Assembly (NCBI GenBank): GCA_017395935.1
Contig: JAFQNL010000025.1
Span: 1 to 64,000 of the forward strand
Reading direction: 5' to 3'
Source of the DNA: Oscillospiraceae bacterium
GTDB lineage: Bacteria > Bacillota > Clostridia > Oscillospirales > Oscillospiraceae
Length of the DNA stretch: 64,000 bases
Of this stretch, positions 35,580 through 44,479 are shown in pieces. The notes below the pieces were generated by a model that was given only the letters and a program-made list of their open reading frames with translations, ran no database searches and was not told the origin of the DNA. The first letter of the stretch is position 1. Every line of letters starts with the position of its first letter. A program made the position numbers and the translations under genes.

Positions 35580-36509
35580 TTAGAGAAGTTGGGCCCAGCC
35601 CTCGAAGTACTCCCGGGTCTGCTGGGCATTGCGCAGCACTTCCTGCTGCAGCGCCTCCAGACTGTGGAACTTCCTCTCCTCCCGGAGCTTTCGGAAGAAG
35701 AGGAGCCGTACCCGCTGCCCGTAGAGGTTGCCCTCGTAGCCCAGAATATAGGCCTCGGCATTGGGAGTCTCGTCGTCGTCCACTGTGGGACGGACGCCGA
35801 TATTGGTCACCGCCATACGGAAGGAGCCGTCTTCCAGCTGGACCATGGTGGCGTAGACGCCGAAGGAGGGGATGACTAGCCCGGGCTGGAAACGGAGGTT
35901 GACGGTGGGGAAGCCCAGTGTCCGGCCCAGACGCTTGCCCGGCGCGACCAACTGGCTGAGCACATGGGGATGGCCCAGAAAACGCTCGGCCCGCTCCATA
36001 TCGCCCTGAGCGATGACAGAACGGATATAGGTGGAGGAGACGGTGATGCCCTCCAGCTCGATCCGGCTGATTACATCGCAGCCGATGCCCAGTTCCCGGC
36101 AGCGCTGCTGGAGCAGCTGGGGCGTTCCCTCGCCCCGGTGCCCGAAGCGGAAGTCATGGCCGCAGACCACATGGACAGCGCCTTGCTCCCGGATCAGATA
36201 CCGGGAGATAAACTCCTCCCAGCTCAGCTCCATCATGGCCTCAAAGGAGGCCAGCAAGACCTCCTGAATGCCGTAGAAATACTCCATCAGCCAGGCCCGG
36301 TCCTCTACCGAGTTGAGCAGAGGGGTGGACTGGCCGGTGAGTCGGGAGGAGGGGTGGGTGTCGAAGGTAAAGGCGCAGGGCCGGGCCTCCAGCTCCCGGG
36401 CCCGTTCCACTGCCCGGGACAGCAGGGCCCCGTGGGCCTGATGGACGCCGTCAAAGAAGCCTAAAGCGATGACCCGGCGAACGGGATGGGTAATAGCAGA
36501 AGTTGGCAT
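35580..36509 (-). CDS. ribF: Bifunctional riboflavin kinase/FAD synthetase
   Basis: A 309-residue RibF. The N-terminal FAD synthetase part has ALGFFDGVHQAHGALL (about 14-29), CGHDFRFGHRGEG and VSSTYIRSVIAQGD. The C-terminal riboflavin kinase has GKRLGRTLGFPTVNL, FGVYATMV and GVRPTV. Together they convert riboflavin to FMN and FAD. The start lies 3 bp after the truB stop, so translation is probably coupled. The truB-ribF pair is a standard Firmicutes neighbour set. Confidence 0.95.
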   Translation of the reverse strand: MPTSAITHPVRRVIALGFFDGVHQAHGALLSRAVERARELEARPCAFTFDTHPSSRLTGQSTPLLNSVEDRAWLMEYFYGIQEVLLASFEAMMELSWEEFISRYLIREQGAVHVVCGHDFRFGHRGEGTPQLLQQRCRELGIGCDVISRIELEGITVSSTYIRSVIAQGDMERAERFLGHPHVLSQLVAPGKRLGRTLGFPTVNLRFQPGLVIPSFGVYATMVQLEDGSFRMAVTNIGVRPTVDDDETPNAEAYILGYEGNLYGQRVRLLFFRKLREERKFHSLEALQQEVLRNAQQTREYFEGWAQLL

Positions 36510-36512
36510 GGT

Positions 36513-37391
36513 TTATTTGACCTCAAAAAAACTCTTAATGGTCCGGATGCGGCCCTGTTCGGCCCTGCCAAGCAGGAGAAACTCCCCCTCGGCGCTGAAA
36601 ACCCGACAGGTGCCCTCCGGCGCCCGGGCATAGAATTCGTTGCCGTTTCTGGCCCGGCGTTCGGATTCGCCGGTGATGGTAACGGCGGGATAGTCGCGGA
36701 AATATTCCTCCACCGGCAGCAGCAGCTCGGCGGCCCGGCCCTCTTCGGCGGCCTGAATGACGGTTTCCAGCGTGACAGAATGGGACAGATGGAAGCCGGC
36801 AGCCATGGTCCGGCGAAGGGAGGACATACAGCCGCCGCAGCCCAGAGCCTGACCCAGATCATGGCAGAGGGTGCGGACATAGGTGCCTTTGGAGCAGAGG
36901 ACCCGGAGGAGATACTCGTTCTCCGCCAGCTGCTCGCCCAGCTCCAGCTCGTAGATGGTGATAGGCCGGGGCGGACGCTCTACCGTCTTGCCCTTCCGGG
37001 CCAGATTGCACAGCTTCTGGCCATTGATCTTCAGCGCCGAGTACATGGGCGGGACCTGCAGGATCTCGCCCCGGAACTGATCCAGAGCGGCCTCAATGAC
37101 CGCCCGGCCGGGGATGGAATCCGACTGGGAGAGGGGGTGGCCGGTGGTGTCCTGAGTGTCGGTGACCAGACCCAGCCGGAGCCCGGCCAGATACTCCTTG
37201 GCGCCCTGCTCGGCAAATTCCACCGCCCGGGTGGCTCTGCCCACAAAGACGGGCAGAACGCCGGTGGCCATGGGGTCCAGTGTGCCGGCGTGGCCCACTC
37301 TCCGTTCACCCATGAGCCGGCGGAGCTTGCCGCAGACGTCCATGCTGGTCCAGTCTGTAGGTTTGTCGATAATAATAATGCCGCTGGGCAT
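36513..37391 (-). CDS. truB: tRNA pseudouridine(55) synthase TruB
   Basis: A 292-residue enzyme that makes the T-loop pseudouridine 55 in tRNAs. The catalytic aspartate is D39 in RVGHAGTLDPMATGVL; IIIIDKPTDWTS at the start is the other family hallmark. The C-terminal PUA-like part is present (SERRARNGNEFYAR). AAAGGAG precedes the ATG by 6 bases. It sits between nrnA and ribF in the rimP-infB operon. Confidence 0.96.
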   Translation of the reverse strand: MPSGIIIIDKPTDWTSMDVCGKLRRLMGERRVGHAGTLDPMATGVLPVFVGRATRAVEFAEQGAKEYLAGLRLGLVTDTQDTTGHPLSQSDSIPGRAVIEAALDQFRGEILQVPPMYSALKINGQKLCNLARKGKTVERPPRPITIYELELGEQLAENEYLLRVLCSKGTYVRTLCHDLGQALGCGGCMSSLRRTMAAGFHLSHSVTLETVIQAAEEGRAAELLLPVEEYFRDYPAVTITGESERRARNGNEFYARAPEGTCRVFSAEGEFLLLGRAEQGRIRTIKSFFEVK

Positions 37392-37433
37392 AGGGAACTC
37401 CTTTCCGGTGGCGGGAGGACATAAAAGGGCGGC

Positions 37434-38396
37434 TTAGAGGAGCTTCTTCCGGATACACGCCAGCACCAGCTCCCGCATCTCCTGCTGGGAGAGTCCGGAC
37501 TGACGTGCGCCGGAGGCGGCCTTGTGCCCGCCGCCGCCCATCAGGGCGCAGGTCTCGGTGGCGTTAAGATAGTCCGGATCGGTCCGAAGGCTCAGCTTCC
37601 AGCTGCCGTCGGCCAGCTCCCGAAGGGTGGCAGCGGCCTGGACTCCCTCGATCTGCCGGAGCAGAGAGGAGAGCTCCTCCGCGTCAGCTTCGGAGGCGGC
37701 GACCTGAGCCATGTCGGAACGGGTGACGGCGCCAATGACCACCCGACCGTCTTCAAAGTACTCTGCCGACTGGAGCAGCCGGCTCTCCAGCTCCATTCGT
37801 TTCCGGCTTCGGGTCTGGAAGCAGCGCTTATTGATCTGCCGGTAAAAGTCGCCGTAGGTCATGAGCGCTCCGGCGATCCGGTGGGTCTCGGGGGTGGTAT
37901 TGTCATAGACGAAGCAGCCGCAGTCGGTGGAGACAGCCAGATAGAGAGCCCGGGCGATCTCCTTGTTCATGACCTTCAGGCCGTCGACGCAGATTCGGTA
38001 GAGAATCTCGCCGCAGGCGGCAGCCGAGGCGTCCAGACAGAGACTGTGGGCATAGCCCTCGTTGGAGGGATGGTGGTCGATACAAAGAGCCACGCTGCCC
38101 TTATAGGCGGCAAACTCGGGAGGAAAGAGGTTCTCAGTAGCGATATCCACGGCCACAATGTGCTCCGGCGCATAGTCTGCGGGGGCAAAATAGTCTTGAA
38201 TATCGGCCAGATAGGTGGAGGTGACTCCTTTGTTCTCTGCCGCCCAGCAGGTCTTGCCTACCGCCCTCAGGGCAGCGCAGAGACCGGCGGCGCAGCCCAG
38301 AGTATCGCCGTCAGGGCGAATATGGGTGAGAACGAGAAAGTTGTCTCGCTCCAGCAGCCAGCGGGCAGCCTCATTCTCCGTCAGTCTTGCTGCCAT
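37434..38396 (-). CDS. nrnA: DHH-family nanoRNase/pAp phosphatase (NrnA type)
   Basis: A 320-residue DHH-DHHA1 phosphoesterase. NrnA degrades 2- to 5-nt RNAs and removes the 3' phosphate of pAp. Metal-site motifs are THIRPDGDTLG (H25, D29, D31), AVDIATENLF (D83) and the DHH at 106-108 (CIDHHPSN). The DHHA1 domain ends with GGGGHKAASGA. GGAGG precedes the ATG by 9 bases. The start overlaps rbfA by 26 bases, supporting coupled expression. Confidence 0.93.
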   Translation of the reverse strand: MAARLTENEAARWLLERDNFLVLTHIRPDGDTLGCAAGLCAALRAVGKTCWAAENKGVTSTYLADIQDYFAPADYAPEHIVAVDIATENLFPPEFAAYKGSVALCIDHHPSNEGYAHSLCLDASAAACGEILYRICVDGLKVMNKEIARALYLAVSTDCGCFVYDNTTPETHRIAGALMTYGDFYRQINKRCFQTRSRKRMELESRLLQSAEYFEDGRVVIGAVTRSDMAQVAASEADAEELSSLLRQIEGVQAAATLRELADGSWKLSLRTDPDYLNATETCALMGGGGHKAASGARQSGLSQQEMRELVLACIRKKLL

Positions 38397-38742
38397 TATA
38401 CTTTTCCTCCAGATCGTTCATCAGCTTGAGGATACGGGTGCCCTCAGTGATGGAGTCGTCCAGAATAAAGATGAGCTCGGGGGTGTGGCGCAGATTCAGC
38501 GCCCGGCTCAGCTCCTTGCGCAGATAGCCGGAGGCGGAGCGGAGGCCCCGGCGGATCTCCTTCTCGTCGCCCTTGTCCAGACAACTGATATAGATCTTAC
38601 AGGAGCCCAGGTCGCTGGCAGTGTCCACCCGGACGATGGACAGCATATGGGCGCTGACACGGGGATCCTTGACGGTCCGCAGCAGGACAGAGAGCTCTCT
38701 CTGAATGTCCTCGTTGGTGCGGCCAAGACGATAACTAGGCAT
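38371..38742 (-). CDS. rbfA: Ribosome-binding factor A
   Basis: A 123-residue KH-like protein that helps mature the 16S rRNA 5' end and 30S subunits, notably in the cold. The N-terminus (RLGRTNEDIQRELSVLL) and the KH-type core (VRVDTASDLGSCKIYIS, ELSRALNLRHTPELIFILDD) are typical. AAGGAG lies before the ATG. It is between infB and nrnA, the common Firmicutes order. Confidence 0.96.
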   Translation of the reverse strand: MPSYRLGRTNEDIQRELSVLLRTVKDPRVSAHMLSIVRVDTASDLGSCKIYISCLDKGDEKEIRRGLRSASGYLRKELSRALNLRHTPELIFILDDSITEGTRILKLMNDLEEKYNGSKTDGE

Positions 38743-38835
38743 AAACAGTTCTCCTTATCGTAAAAAGAGCGCGCAGGAGACAGGAGGCACGATGGGTGCC
38801 CGCTGCCTCCTGCACGGTAGGGTTGTATGGGATTA

Positions 38836-41205
38836 TCAGGCCTGGATCTGCTCCATCTGGAAGACTTCGAAGATATCGCCCACCTTGATATCGCTGAACT
38901 TCTCCAGCGTAATACCGCATTCGTAGCTGGTGGCAACTTCCTTCACGTCGTCCTTGAAGCGGCGGAGGGAGGCGATAGAGCCTTCGTGGATAACCACGCC
39001 GTCACGGACCAGACGCAGCTGGGCGTTGCGGATGACCTTGCCCTCCTTGACGTAGCAGCCGGCAACGGCGCCCACGCCGGTGATCTTATAGACCTCACGG
39101 ACCTCGACACGGCCCAGCTCCACTTCCTTGAACTTGGGAGCCAGCATACCCTTCATGGCGGCTTCGATCTCTTCGATGCAGTCATAGATGACCCGGTAGA
39201 GACGGACGTCCACCTTGTCCCGTTCGATCATGCCCCGGGCCACGTTGTCGGGACGGACGGAGAAGCCAACGATAATGGCGTTGGAGGTGGAGGCCAGCAT
39301 GACGTCGCTCTCGTTGATGGCGCCCACGCCGGAGTGGATAACACGGACCCGAACTTCCTCGTTGGTCAGCTTCTCCAGATTCTGGCGGACGGCTTCGGCG
39401 GAGCCCTGAACGTCGGCCTTGACGATGACCTTCAGTTCCTTCATATCGCCCACCTGAATCTGGCTGAACAGGTCATCCAGACTGACCTTCTTGGCGGTGG
39501 GGGCGTTCATAGCGTCCTTCTTCTCCTGCTTGCGCTGCTCGGCCAGCTCACGGGCCATACGCTCATCGGCAACCGCGTAGAAGTCGTCGCCGGCGGAGGG
39601 GACTTCGGCCATACCGGTAATCTCCACGGGGACGGAGGGGCCGGCGGCCTTGACGGGCTTGCCCCGGTAGTCGGTCATGGCACGGACACGGCCCACGGCG
39701 GTGCCGGCGATAATGATATCGCCCTGCTTCAGGGTACCGTTCTGGACCAGCAGAGTGGCCACGGGGCCGCGGCCCTTGTCCAGACGGGCTTCCACCACGG
39801 CGCCCCGGGCGGAGCGGTCGGGATTGGCCTTGAGCTCGCGCATTTCGGCCACCAGCAGCACGTTCTCCAGCAGGTCGTCAATACCCATGCCGGTCTTGGC
39901 AGAGATGGGGCAGATAATGGTGTCGCCGCCCCAATCCTCGCTGACCAGACCGTACTGAGTCAGCTGCTGCATGATCCGGTCGGGGTTGGCGTTGGGCAGG
40001 TCCATCTTGTTGATGGCCACCACGATGGGGATCTCGGCAGCCTTGGCGTGGTTGATGGCTTCCACCGTCTGGGGCATGATGCCGTCGTCGGCGGCGACCA
40101 CCAGAATGGCGATATCGGTGACCATGGCGCCGCGGGCACGCATGGCGGTAAAGGCCTCATGGCCGGGGGTGTCCAGGAAGGTAACAACCTTGTCGTCGCC
40201 CACCTTGACCTGATAGGCGCCGATGGCCTGAGTGATGCCGCCGGCCTCGCCTGCGGTGACGTTGGCCGAGCGGATATGGTCCAGCAGAGAGGTCTTGCCG
40301 TGGTCGACGTGGCCCATAACTACGATAACGGGGGCGCGCTCCACCAGATCCTCTTCTCTGTCCTCGGCGGTGTCAATCAGCTTCTCCTCGATGGTGACCA
40401 CGACTTCCTTAACCACCACGCAGCCCATCTCCTCGGCGATGAGGGCGGCGGTATCGAAGTCAATGATCTCGCTGAGAGAGGCCATAATACCGTTCTTCAT
40501 CAGCTCCTTGACCACGGAAGCGCCGGTCTTCTTCATCCGGCTGGCCAGCTCGCCGACAGAGATTTCCTCGGGGATCTCTACCTTGACGGGGGCTTTCTTG
40601 GCCACTTCCTGCTGCAGACGGCGCATCTGCTGCTTCTGCTCTTCCTGACGGCGCTTGGCGCTCTGAGCGCCCTTGCGCTTCTGCTGGCTGCGATTGCTCT
40701 TGAGCTTCTGCTTGCCCTGCTCCATGCGCTCGGCGCGGTCGGGAGTCAGCTCATCCAGACGGGCGTCATACCGGTCCAGATTGACGTCGGCGCTCTTTCT
40801 GGTGTTGACCACCGTCTTCTTGGGCACCCGGCTGGCGTTGTCGTCCTGAGCGGCGGACTCCTCCTGATGGGGAGCGGGGGCAGGGGCAGCCTGCTGCTGG
40901 CCCTTGGCCTGCTGCTTGCCGGCGGGGGCGGGGGCAGCCTGCTTCTGGACGGGCTTTGCCTGAGCGGGGGCGGGAGTCTTGCCGGGAACGGCGAGGACAT
41001 CCTTTAGGTCAGCGACCTGATTGTGCTGGGTGATATGGTCAAAGAGCAGAGACAGCTCCATCTCGCTGAGCACAGCCATATGGCTGGAGGGGGCAGCGGC
41101 GTACTTGGTCAGCAGCTCGGTGACCACCTTGGAGCCGATGGGCTTGCCCTTGACCTTAAAGTCCTTTGCTACTTCGTGAACGCGATACTTCACATCAATA
41201 CTCAA
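38836..41205 (-). CDS. infB: Translation initiation factor IF-2
   Basis: A 789-residue IF-2, the GTPase that brings initiator tRNA to the ribosome. The N-terminal IF2-N part ([15 protein letters not shown]) is followed by an Ala/Pro/Gln-rich linker, a basic segment, then the G domain with [11 protein letters not shown] near residue 296, DTPGHEAF and NKMDLP, and the C-terminal tRNA-binding domain. The start is a TTG at 41205, placed by AGGAGGTG 6 bases upstream. The open frame to 41295 has no ribosome site and lies outside the family. Confidence 0.96.
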   Translation of the reverse strand: MSIDVKYRVHEVAKDFKVKGKPIGSKVVTELLTKYAAAPSSHMAVLSEMELSLLFDHITQHNQVADLKDVLAVPGKTPAPAQAKPVQKQAAPAPAGKQQAKGQQQAAPAPAPHQEESAAQDDNASRVPKKTVVNTRKSADVNLDRYDARLDELTPDRAERMEQGKQKLKSNRSQQKRKGAQSAKRRQEEQKQQMRRLQQEVAKKAPVKVEIPEEISVGELASRMKKTGASVVKELMKNGIMASLSEIIDFDTAALIAEEMGCVVVKEVVVTIEEKLIDTAEDREEDLVERAPVIVVMGHVDHGKTSLLDHIRSANVTAGEAGGITQAIGAYQVKVGDDKVVTFLDTPGHEAFTAMRARGAMVTDIAILVVAADDGIMPQTVEAINHAKAAEIPIVVAINKMDLPNANPDRIMQQLTQYGLVSEDWGGDTIICPISAKTGMGIDDLLENVLLVAEMRELKANPDRSARGAVVEARLDKGRGPVATLLVQNGTLKQGDIIIAGTAVGRVRAMTDYRGKPVKAAGPSVPVEITGMAEVPSAGDDFYAVADERMARELAEQRKQEKKDAMNAPTAKKVSLDDLFSQIQVGDMKELKVIVKADVQGSAEAVRQNLEKLTNEEVRVRVIHSGVGAINESDVMLASTSNAIIVGFSVRPDNVARGMIERDKVDVRLYRVIYDCIEEIEAAMKGMLAPKFKEVELGRVEVREVYKITGVGAVAGCYVKEGKVIRNAQLRLVRDGVVIHEGSIASLRRFKDDVKEVATSYECGITLEKFSDIKVGDIFEVFQMEQIQA

Positions 41206-41346
41206 ATCGGACACCTCCTGATACTGAAGGCCTGTGCCAACGGGAAAAGCCCGTATTCGCGGGAGCTTCCCGCTGGCACAAACGATAATTAACAAACTTA
41301 CAGTGGTCCGCTCTGGCCGGCCGGAGCCAGAGGGGAGGGAGAGAGA

Positions 41347-41736
41347 TCAGCGCTTGCGGGGCTTTTTGGCCTTGCGCAGAGCGATCTTCTCCTGCTTTTC
41401 AGACAGGGCGTCAGCGGCTGTCTGATGCCGGGGGTCGGCCTGGGCCATCTTTTTGGCAAAGGCCAGAGCCATGTCGATATCGGTGATAGCGGCAACAGCG
41501 CAGGCGCCCCAGCCCAGAGCGCAGCCCAGAGCGGCCTTGTCGCTTTCCAGATAGAGGATGGGCAGCTTGCCCTCCGAACGGAACTCGGTCCGGCGGACCG
41601 TCTTCTCTCCGGCGTCGGCGGCCAGCAGAAGCAGGCGGACCTTGCCCTCTGCCAGCGCGGCCAGAACGGCGTCCTCACCGGCGCACAGCTTACCTGCCCG
41701 CTTGGTCAGGCCTAAAAATCCAAGTGCTTCACTCAT
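41347..41736 (-). CDS. ylxQ: L7Ae/YlxQ-family RNA-binding protein
   Basis: A 129-residue L7Ae-type protein, probably a K-turn RNA binder. GFLGLTKRAGKLCAGEDAVLAA and the C-terminal lysine/arginine tail (RKAKKPRKR) are typical of the ribosomal L7Ae-like protein found between nusA and infB. The N-terminus overlaps ylxR by 8 bases. The precise role is not known. Confidence 0.92.
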   Translation of the reverse strand: MSEALGFLGLTKRAGKLCAGEDAVLAALAEGKVRLLLLAADAGEKTVRRTEFRSEGKLPILYLESDKAALGCALGWGACAVAAITDIDMALAFAKKMAQADPRHQTAADALSEKQEKIALRKAKKPRKR

Positions 41737-42004
41737 TGTTCTGCTCCTGCTTCATCTGGGCCTCGAGGGCCTCATATACCTCCGGGGGGATGGCCATGGA
41801 GAAGGCCCGTTCCAGGCCCTTGCTCTTTCTGGCCTTGGCCAGACACTGGCTGTCGGGGCAGACGTAGGCGCCCCGGCCGGGCTTCTTGCCCCGGAAATCC
41901 AGAGAGATCTCGCCCTCGGGGCTCTTAACGGCCCGGATCAGTTCCCGCTTGGGCTTCATCTCACGGCAGCCCAGGCACTGGCGCAGGGGGATCTTTTTCG
42001 GCAT
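41729..42004 (-). CDS. ylxR: YlxR family protein (RNase P modulator-like)
   Basis: A 91-residue YlxR (DUF448) protein. CLGCREMKPKRELIR near the N-terminus and GRGAYVCPDSQCLAKARK in the middle are the family signatures. In other bacteria RnpM/YlxR has been reported to bind RNase P RNA or to act as a nucleoid-associated regulator. AAAGGAGG precedes the ATG. It lies between nusA and ylxQ as usual. Confidence 0.93.
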   Translation of the reverse strand: MPKKIPLRQCLGCREMKPKRELIRAVKSPEGEISLDFRGKKPGRGAYVCPDSQCLAKARKSKGLERAFSMAIPPEVYEALEAQMKQEQNNE

Positions 42005-42046
42005 GTTCCCAGCCTCCTTTCAAGCTTCTCCTGATGGAGGAGAGGA

Positions 42047-43186
42047 TTATTCCATCTCCTCGGCGACATCGGCAGCCGGCTCGTCCTGAGCGGCGCCGGA
42101 GACGCTCTTGATGTCGATCTTGTAGCCGGTGAGCTTGGCGGCCAGACGGGCGTTCTGGCCTTCCTTGCCGATGGCCAGACTCAGCTGGTCATCGGGGACG
42201 ATGACCCGGCAGCTCTTGCCCTCGTCGGTGGTCTCCACGCTGATTACGTCGGCGGGAGACAGAGCGGCGGCCACGTATTCCACGGGGTCTTCGCTGTATT
42301 TGATGATATCCACCTTTTCGCCCTTGAGCTCGTCAACGATGGCGTTGACACGGGCGCCCCGGGTACCGACGCAGGCGCCGATGGGATCGACCTCGGGGTT
42401 GTTGGACCAGACGGCCATCTTGGTGCGGCTGCCGGCCTCACGGGCGATGGACTTGATCTCCACGGTGCCGTCGAAGATCTCAGGCACTTCCAGCTCGAAC
42501 AGGCGCTTGACCAGACCGAAGTGGGTTCGGGAGATGAGCACCTTGGTGCCCCGGGTGTCCTTGCGCACTTCCACCACATAGACGCGGATCCGGTCGCCTT
42601 CCTTGTAGCGCTCGCCCTTGACCTGCTCGCCGGCGGTGAGCAGAGCGTCGGTAAACTCGTGGCCGGAGGTAATACGGACATGGAGAGCGCCGGTATTGGG
42701 ATCAATCCGGGTGACGGTACCGGTCAGCAGCTCCTGAGTCTTGGTGGTAAACTCGTCGTAGACCATGTTGCGCTCGGCCTCGCGGATGCCCTGAATAATG
42801 ACCTGACGGGCGGTCTGGGCAGCGATCCGGCCAAAGTTCTTGGTCTTGACCTCGCTGGAGACCACGTCGCCCAGCTGGACCTTGGGCAGGGCCTTTCTGG
42901 CCTCTTCCAGAGAAATTTCGGTGTAGGGGTTATCGACCACTTCTACGACGTCCCGGCGGATAATCATCCGCAGCAGGTTCTTTTCGGCGTCAGCCTGAAT
43001 GACGATGTTCTCCTCAGCGCCCTCGTGATCCCGCTTGTAGGCGGAGATGAGAGCCTGGGTGATCTTTTCCAGCATATATTCCTTCTTGATGCCGCGCTCC
43101 TTCTCCAGCAGATCCAGAGCGAGGAAAAACTCCTGGGCATCTTCCTCGGGAGTGGGGCCCTTCTTCTTGGACATTCTCTTTGCCAT
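42047..43186 (-). CDS. nusA: Transcription termination/antitermination factor NusA
   Basis: A 379-residue NusA that binds RNA polymerase and modulates pausing and termination. The order is N-terminal polymerase-binding domain (about 15-130), S1 domain (about 140-205, GTVTRIDPNTGALHVRI), and KH1/KH2 (VDPIGACVGTRGARVNAIV and IGKEGQNARLAAKLTG). It lacks the acidic repeats of E. coli NusA, as is normal in Firmicutes. AAGGAGG precedes the ATG. Confidence 0.96.
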   Translation of the reverse strand: MAKRMSKKKGPTPEEDAQEFFLALDLLEKERGIKKEYMLEKITQALISAYKRDHEGAEENIVIQADAEKNLLRMIIRRDVVEVVDNPYTEISLEEARKALPKVQLGDVVSSEVKTKNFGRIAAQTARQVIIQGIREAERNMVYDEFTTKTQELLTGTVTRIDPNTGALHVRITSGHEFTDALLTAGEQVKGERYKEGDRIRVYVVEVRKDTRGTKVLISRTHFGLVKRLFELEVPEIFDGTVEIKSIAREAGSRTKMAVWSNNPEVDPIGACVGTRGARVNAIVDELKGEKVDIIKYSEDPVEYVAAALSPADVISVETTDEGKSCRVIVPDDQLSLAIGKEGQNARLAAKLTGYKIDIKSVSGAAQDEPAADVAEEME

Positions 43187-43249
43187 AGTGCATCCTCCTT
43201 ATGTGTCAGACGGACTTGATTTCCGGTGTGGGCGGATCGGGGTGGGTAA

Positions 43250-43708
43250 TCAGAAGGCGACGTAGAGCCGAACCAGAGCGATTTCCTTTTTCATAAAGGT
43301 GTGTTCGCCCTTCCCGGCCAGATCCATGGTGACGTCGCCGTTATCGTAGGCCAGCAGCTTGCCGTGGAACTCCTTGCTGCCGTCCATGGGACGGTAAAGC
43401 CGCAGCTCCACTTCGTGGCCCAGAAAGGCCTGGAAATGCTCCGGCTTTTTTAGGGGCCGGTCAGCGCCGGCGGAGGAGACCTCCAGTACATAGCTGCCCT
43501 CGATGGGGTCGGCTACATCCAGCGCGTCGCTGAGGGGACGGCTGACGGCCTCGCACTGGTTGATGTTCACGCCGCCCTGGCAGTCAATATAGACCCGGAG
43601 GAACCAGGTGCCCGCCTCGCGGACATATTCCACGTCCCAGAGGGTGCAGCCGGCCTCCTGAATGAAGGGCAGCGCCAACTCCGCGGCTACTTCAGTCACT
43701 TTTTTCAT
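43250..43708 (-). CDS. rimP: Ribosome maturation factor RimP
   Basis: A 152-residue RimP, required for 30S assembly. LRVYIDCQGGVNINQCEAVSR and YVLEVSSAGADRPLKKPEHF are the standard signatures of its two domains. ATG 43708 follows GAGGTG; the frame open to 43756 includes the leader hairpin and is rejected. It is the first gene of the rimP-nusA-ylxR-ylxQ-infB-rbfA-nrnA-truB-ribF group. Confidence 0.94.
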   Translation of the reverse strand: MKKVTEVAAELALPFIQEAGCTLWDVEYVREAGTWFLRVYIDCQGGVNINQCEAVSRPLSDALDVADPIEGSYVLEVSSAGADRPLKKPEHFQAFLGHEVELRLYRPMDGSKEFHGKLLAYDNGDVTMDLAGKGEHTFMKKEIALVRLYVAF

Positions 43709-43720
43709 GGTGTACACCTC

Positions 43721-43759
43721 AAAAAATGCTAAAAGAAAGAGCGGGGCAAGCCCCACTCT
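43721..43759 (-). terminator. Attenuator-like terminator in the rimP-nusA-infB leader
   Basis: On the minus strand AGAGTGGGG/CCCCGCTCT (43751-43759, 43738-43746; one G-U, loop CTTG) is followed by TTCTTTT and a few bases later TTTTTT, which merges with the rimP ribosome site. The hairpin is better paired as RNA of this strand than of the other. It lies downstream of the operon promoter, so it would attenuate the operon. Confidence 0.7.
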
Positions 43760-43788
43760 TCAGGTTGATACTATCTAACTACAATGAA

Positions 43789-43817
43789 AGTATATCACTC
43801 CGGTGACTGAAATGCAA
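43789..43817 (-). promoter_or_regulatory. Promoter of the rimP-nusA-infB operon
   Basis: TTGCAT (43812-43817, minus) and TATACT (43789-43794) are 17 bp apart. Confidence 0.7.
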
Positions 43818-43875
43818 GTTAAATTTCCGGCTTTCCTTCGTCAGAATGCCCAATTTTTATGGCGAGAGGGGGTTT

Positions 43876-43905
43876 TTGTCCTCTTTTTAGCTTCTAGCAT
43901 ATATT
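43876..43905 (+). promoter_or_regulatory. Possible promoter of the unknown Arg/Glu-rich gene
   Basis: TTGTCC (43876-43881) and TATATT (43900-43905) are 18 bp apart. The overlapping CATATATT also fits the CATAnnnT -10 of mother-cell sporulation sigma factors. Confidence 0.45.
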
Positions 43906-43927
43906 GGGAGGGAAGGAGGAGTGGAAG

Positions 43928-44419
43928 ATGAGCGAATATATCATACCCACCGGCGGGCCGGAGGATCCCTTTTACCGCCTCTGGCAGCGGGTCCGGGGCA
44001 GGCAACCGGAGCCGGAGAAGGAGTATCGTCAGCGGGAAGAGGACAGGGGCGGGGAAGAGACGCTGATCCGGAGTCTTCTGGAGCAGGTCCGGCGTCGGCG
44101 GAGACTTTGCTGCGGCCATCCGGAGCTTCGGCGCTGGGCCTGTTTTTGCCGGAAGGAGGAGGAGATTCTGTCGGCCGCCCTCTTTCTCCGGACGGGAGGG
44201 AGAGAGAAAGGGCCGGAGAGGGAGGAGCGGGCCGGCCCTTTGGCTGACCGGCTCCGCCGCCTTACGCTGCTCTTTCAGCAGAGCGGCCGGGACTATGCCC
44301 GACTGATCCGGGAGACGGAGGACGGAGCCTTTGCCGGCCGGCTCCGGGAGCTGGAGCAGGGCTGCCGCTGTCGGGGGGAAGAGACTGAGCGTCTGCTGGG
44401 CCGGCTGCTGGTGGGCTGA
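43928..44419 (+). CDS. Unknown Arg/Glu-rich small protein
   Basis: I do not recognise this 163-residue protein. It has no signal or membrane helix, is very rich in Arg and Glu and seems largely helical. It has four cysteines in the middle and a further CRC near the end (RRLCCGHPELRRWACFCRKEEE and GCRCRGEE). The helix-turn-helix spacing with paired charged residues recalls ferritin-like bundles, but the metal-binding pattern is not convincing. AAGGAGGA precedes ATG 43928. The overlapping sporulation-type -10 hints at expression in sporulation, which is inference. Confidence 0.65.
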   Translation: MSEYIIPTGGPEDPFYRLWQRVRGRQPEPEKEYRQREEDRGGEETLIRSLLEQVRRRRRLCCGHPELRRWACFCRKEEEILSAALFLRTGGREKGPEREERAGPLADRLRRLTLLFQQSGRDYARLIRETEDGAFAGRLRELEQGCRCRGEETERLLGRLLVG

Positions 44420-44439
44420 ACGGGAAACGGAGAAAACAA

Positions 44440-44467
44440 GCCCGGAGAGGAGCGATCCTCTCCGGGC
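44440..44467. terminator. Terminator between the unknown gene and the amidase
   Basis: GCCCGGAGAGGA/TCCTCTCCGGGC with loop GCGA. The minus side continues TTGTTTTCTCC, so it mainly ends the amidase transcript. Confidence 0.8.
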
Positions 44468-44479
44468 GTCAGAGAAAGG

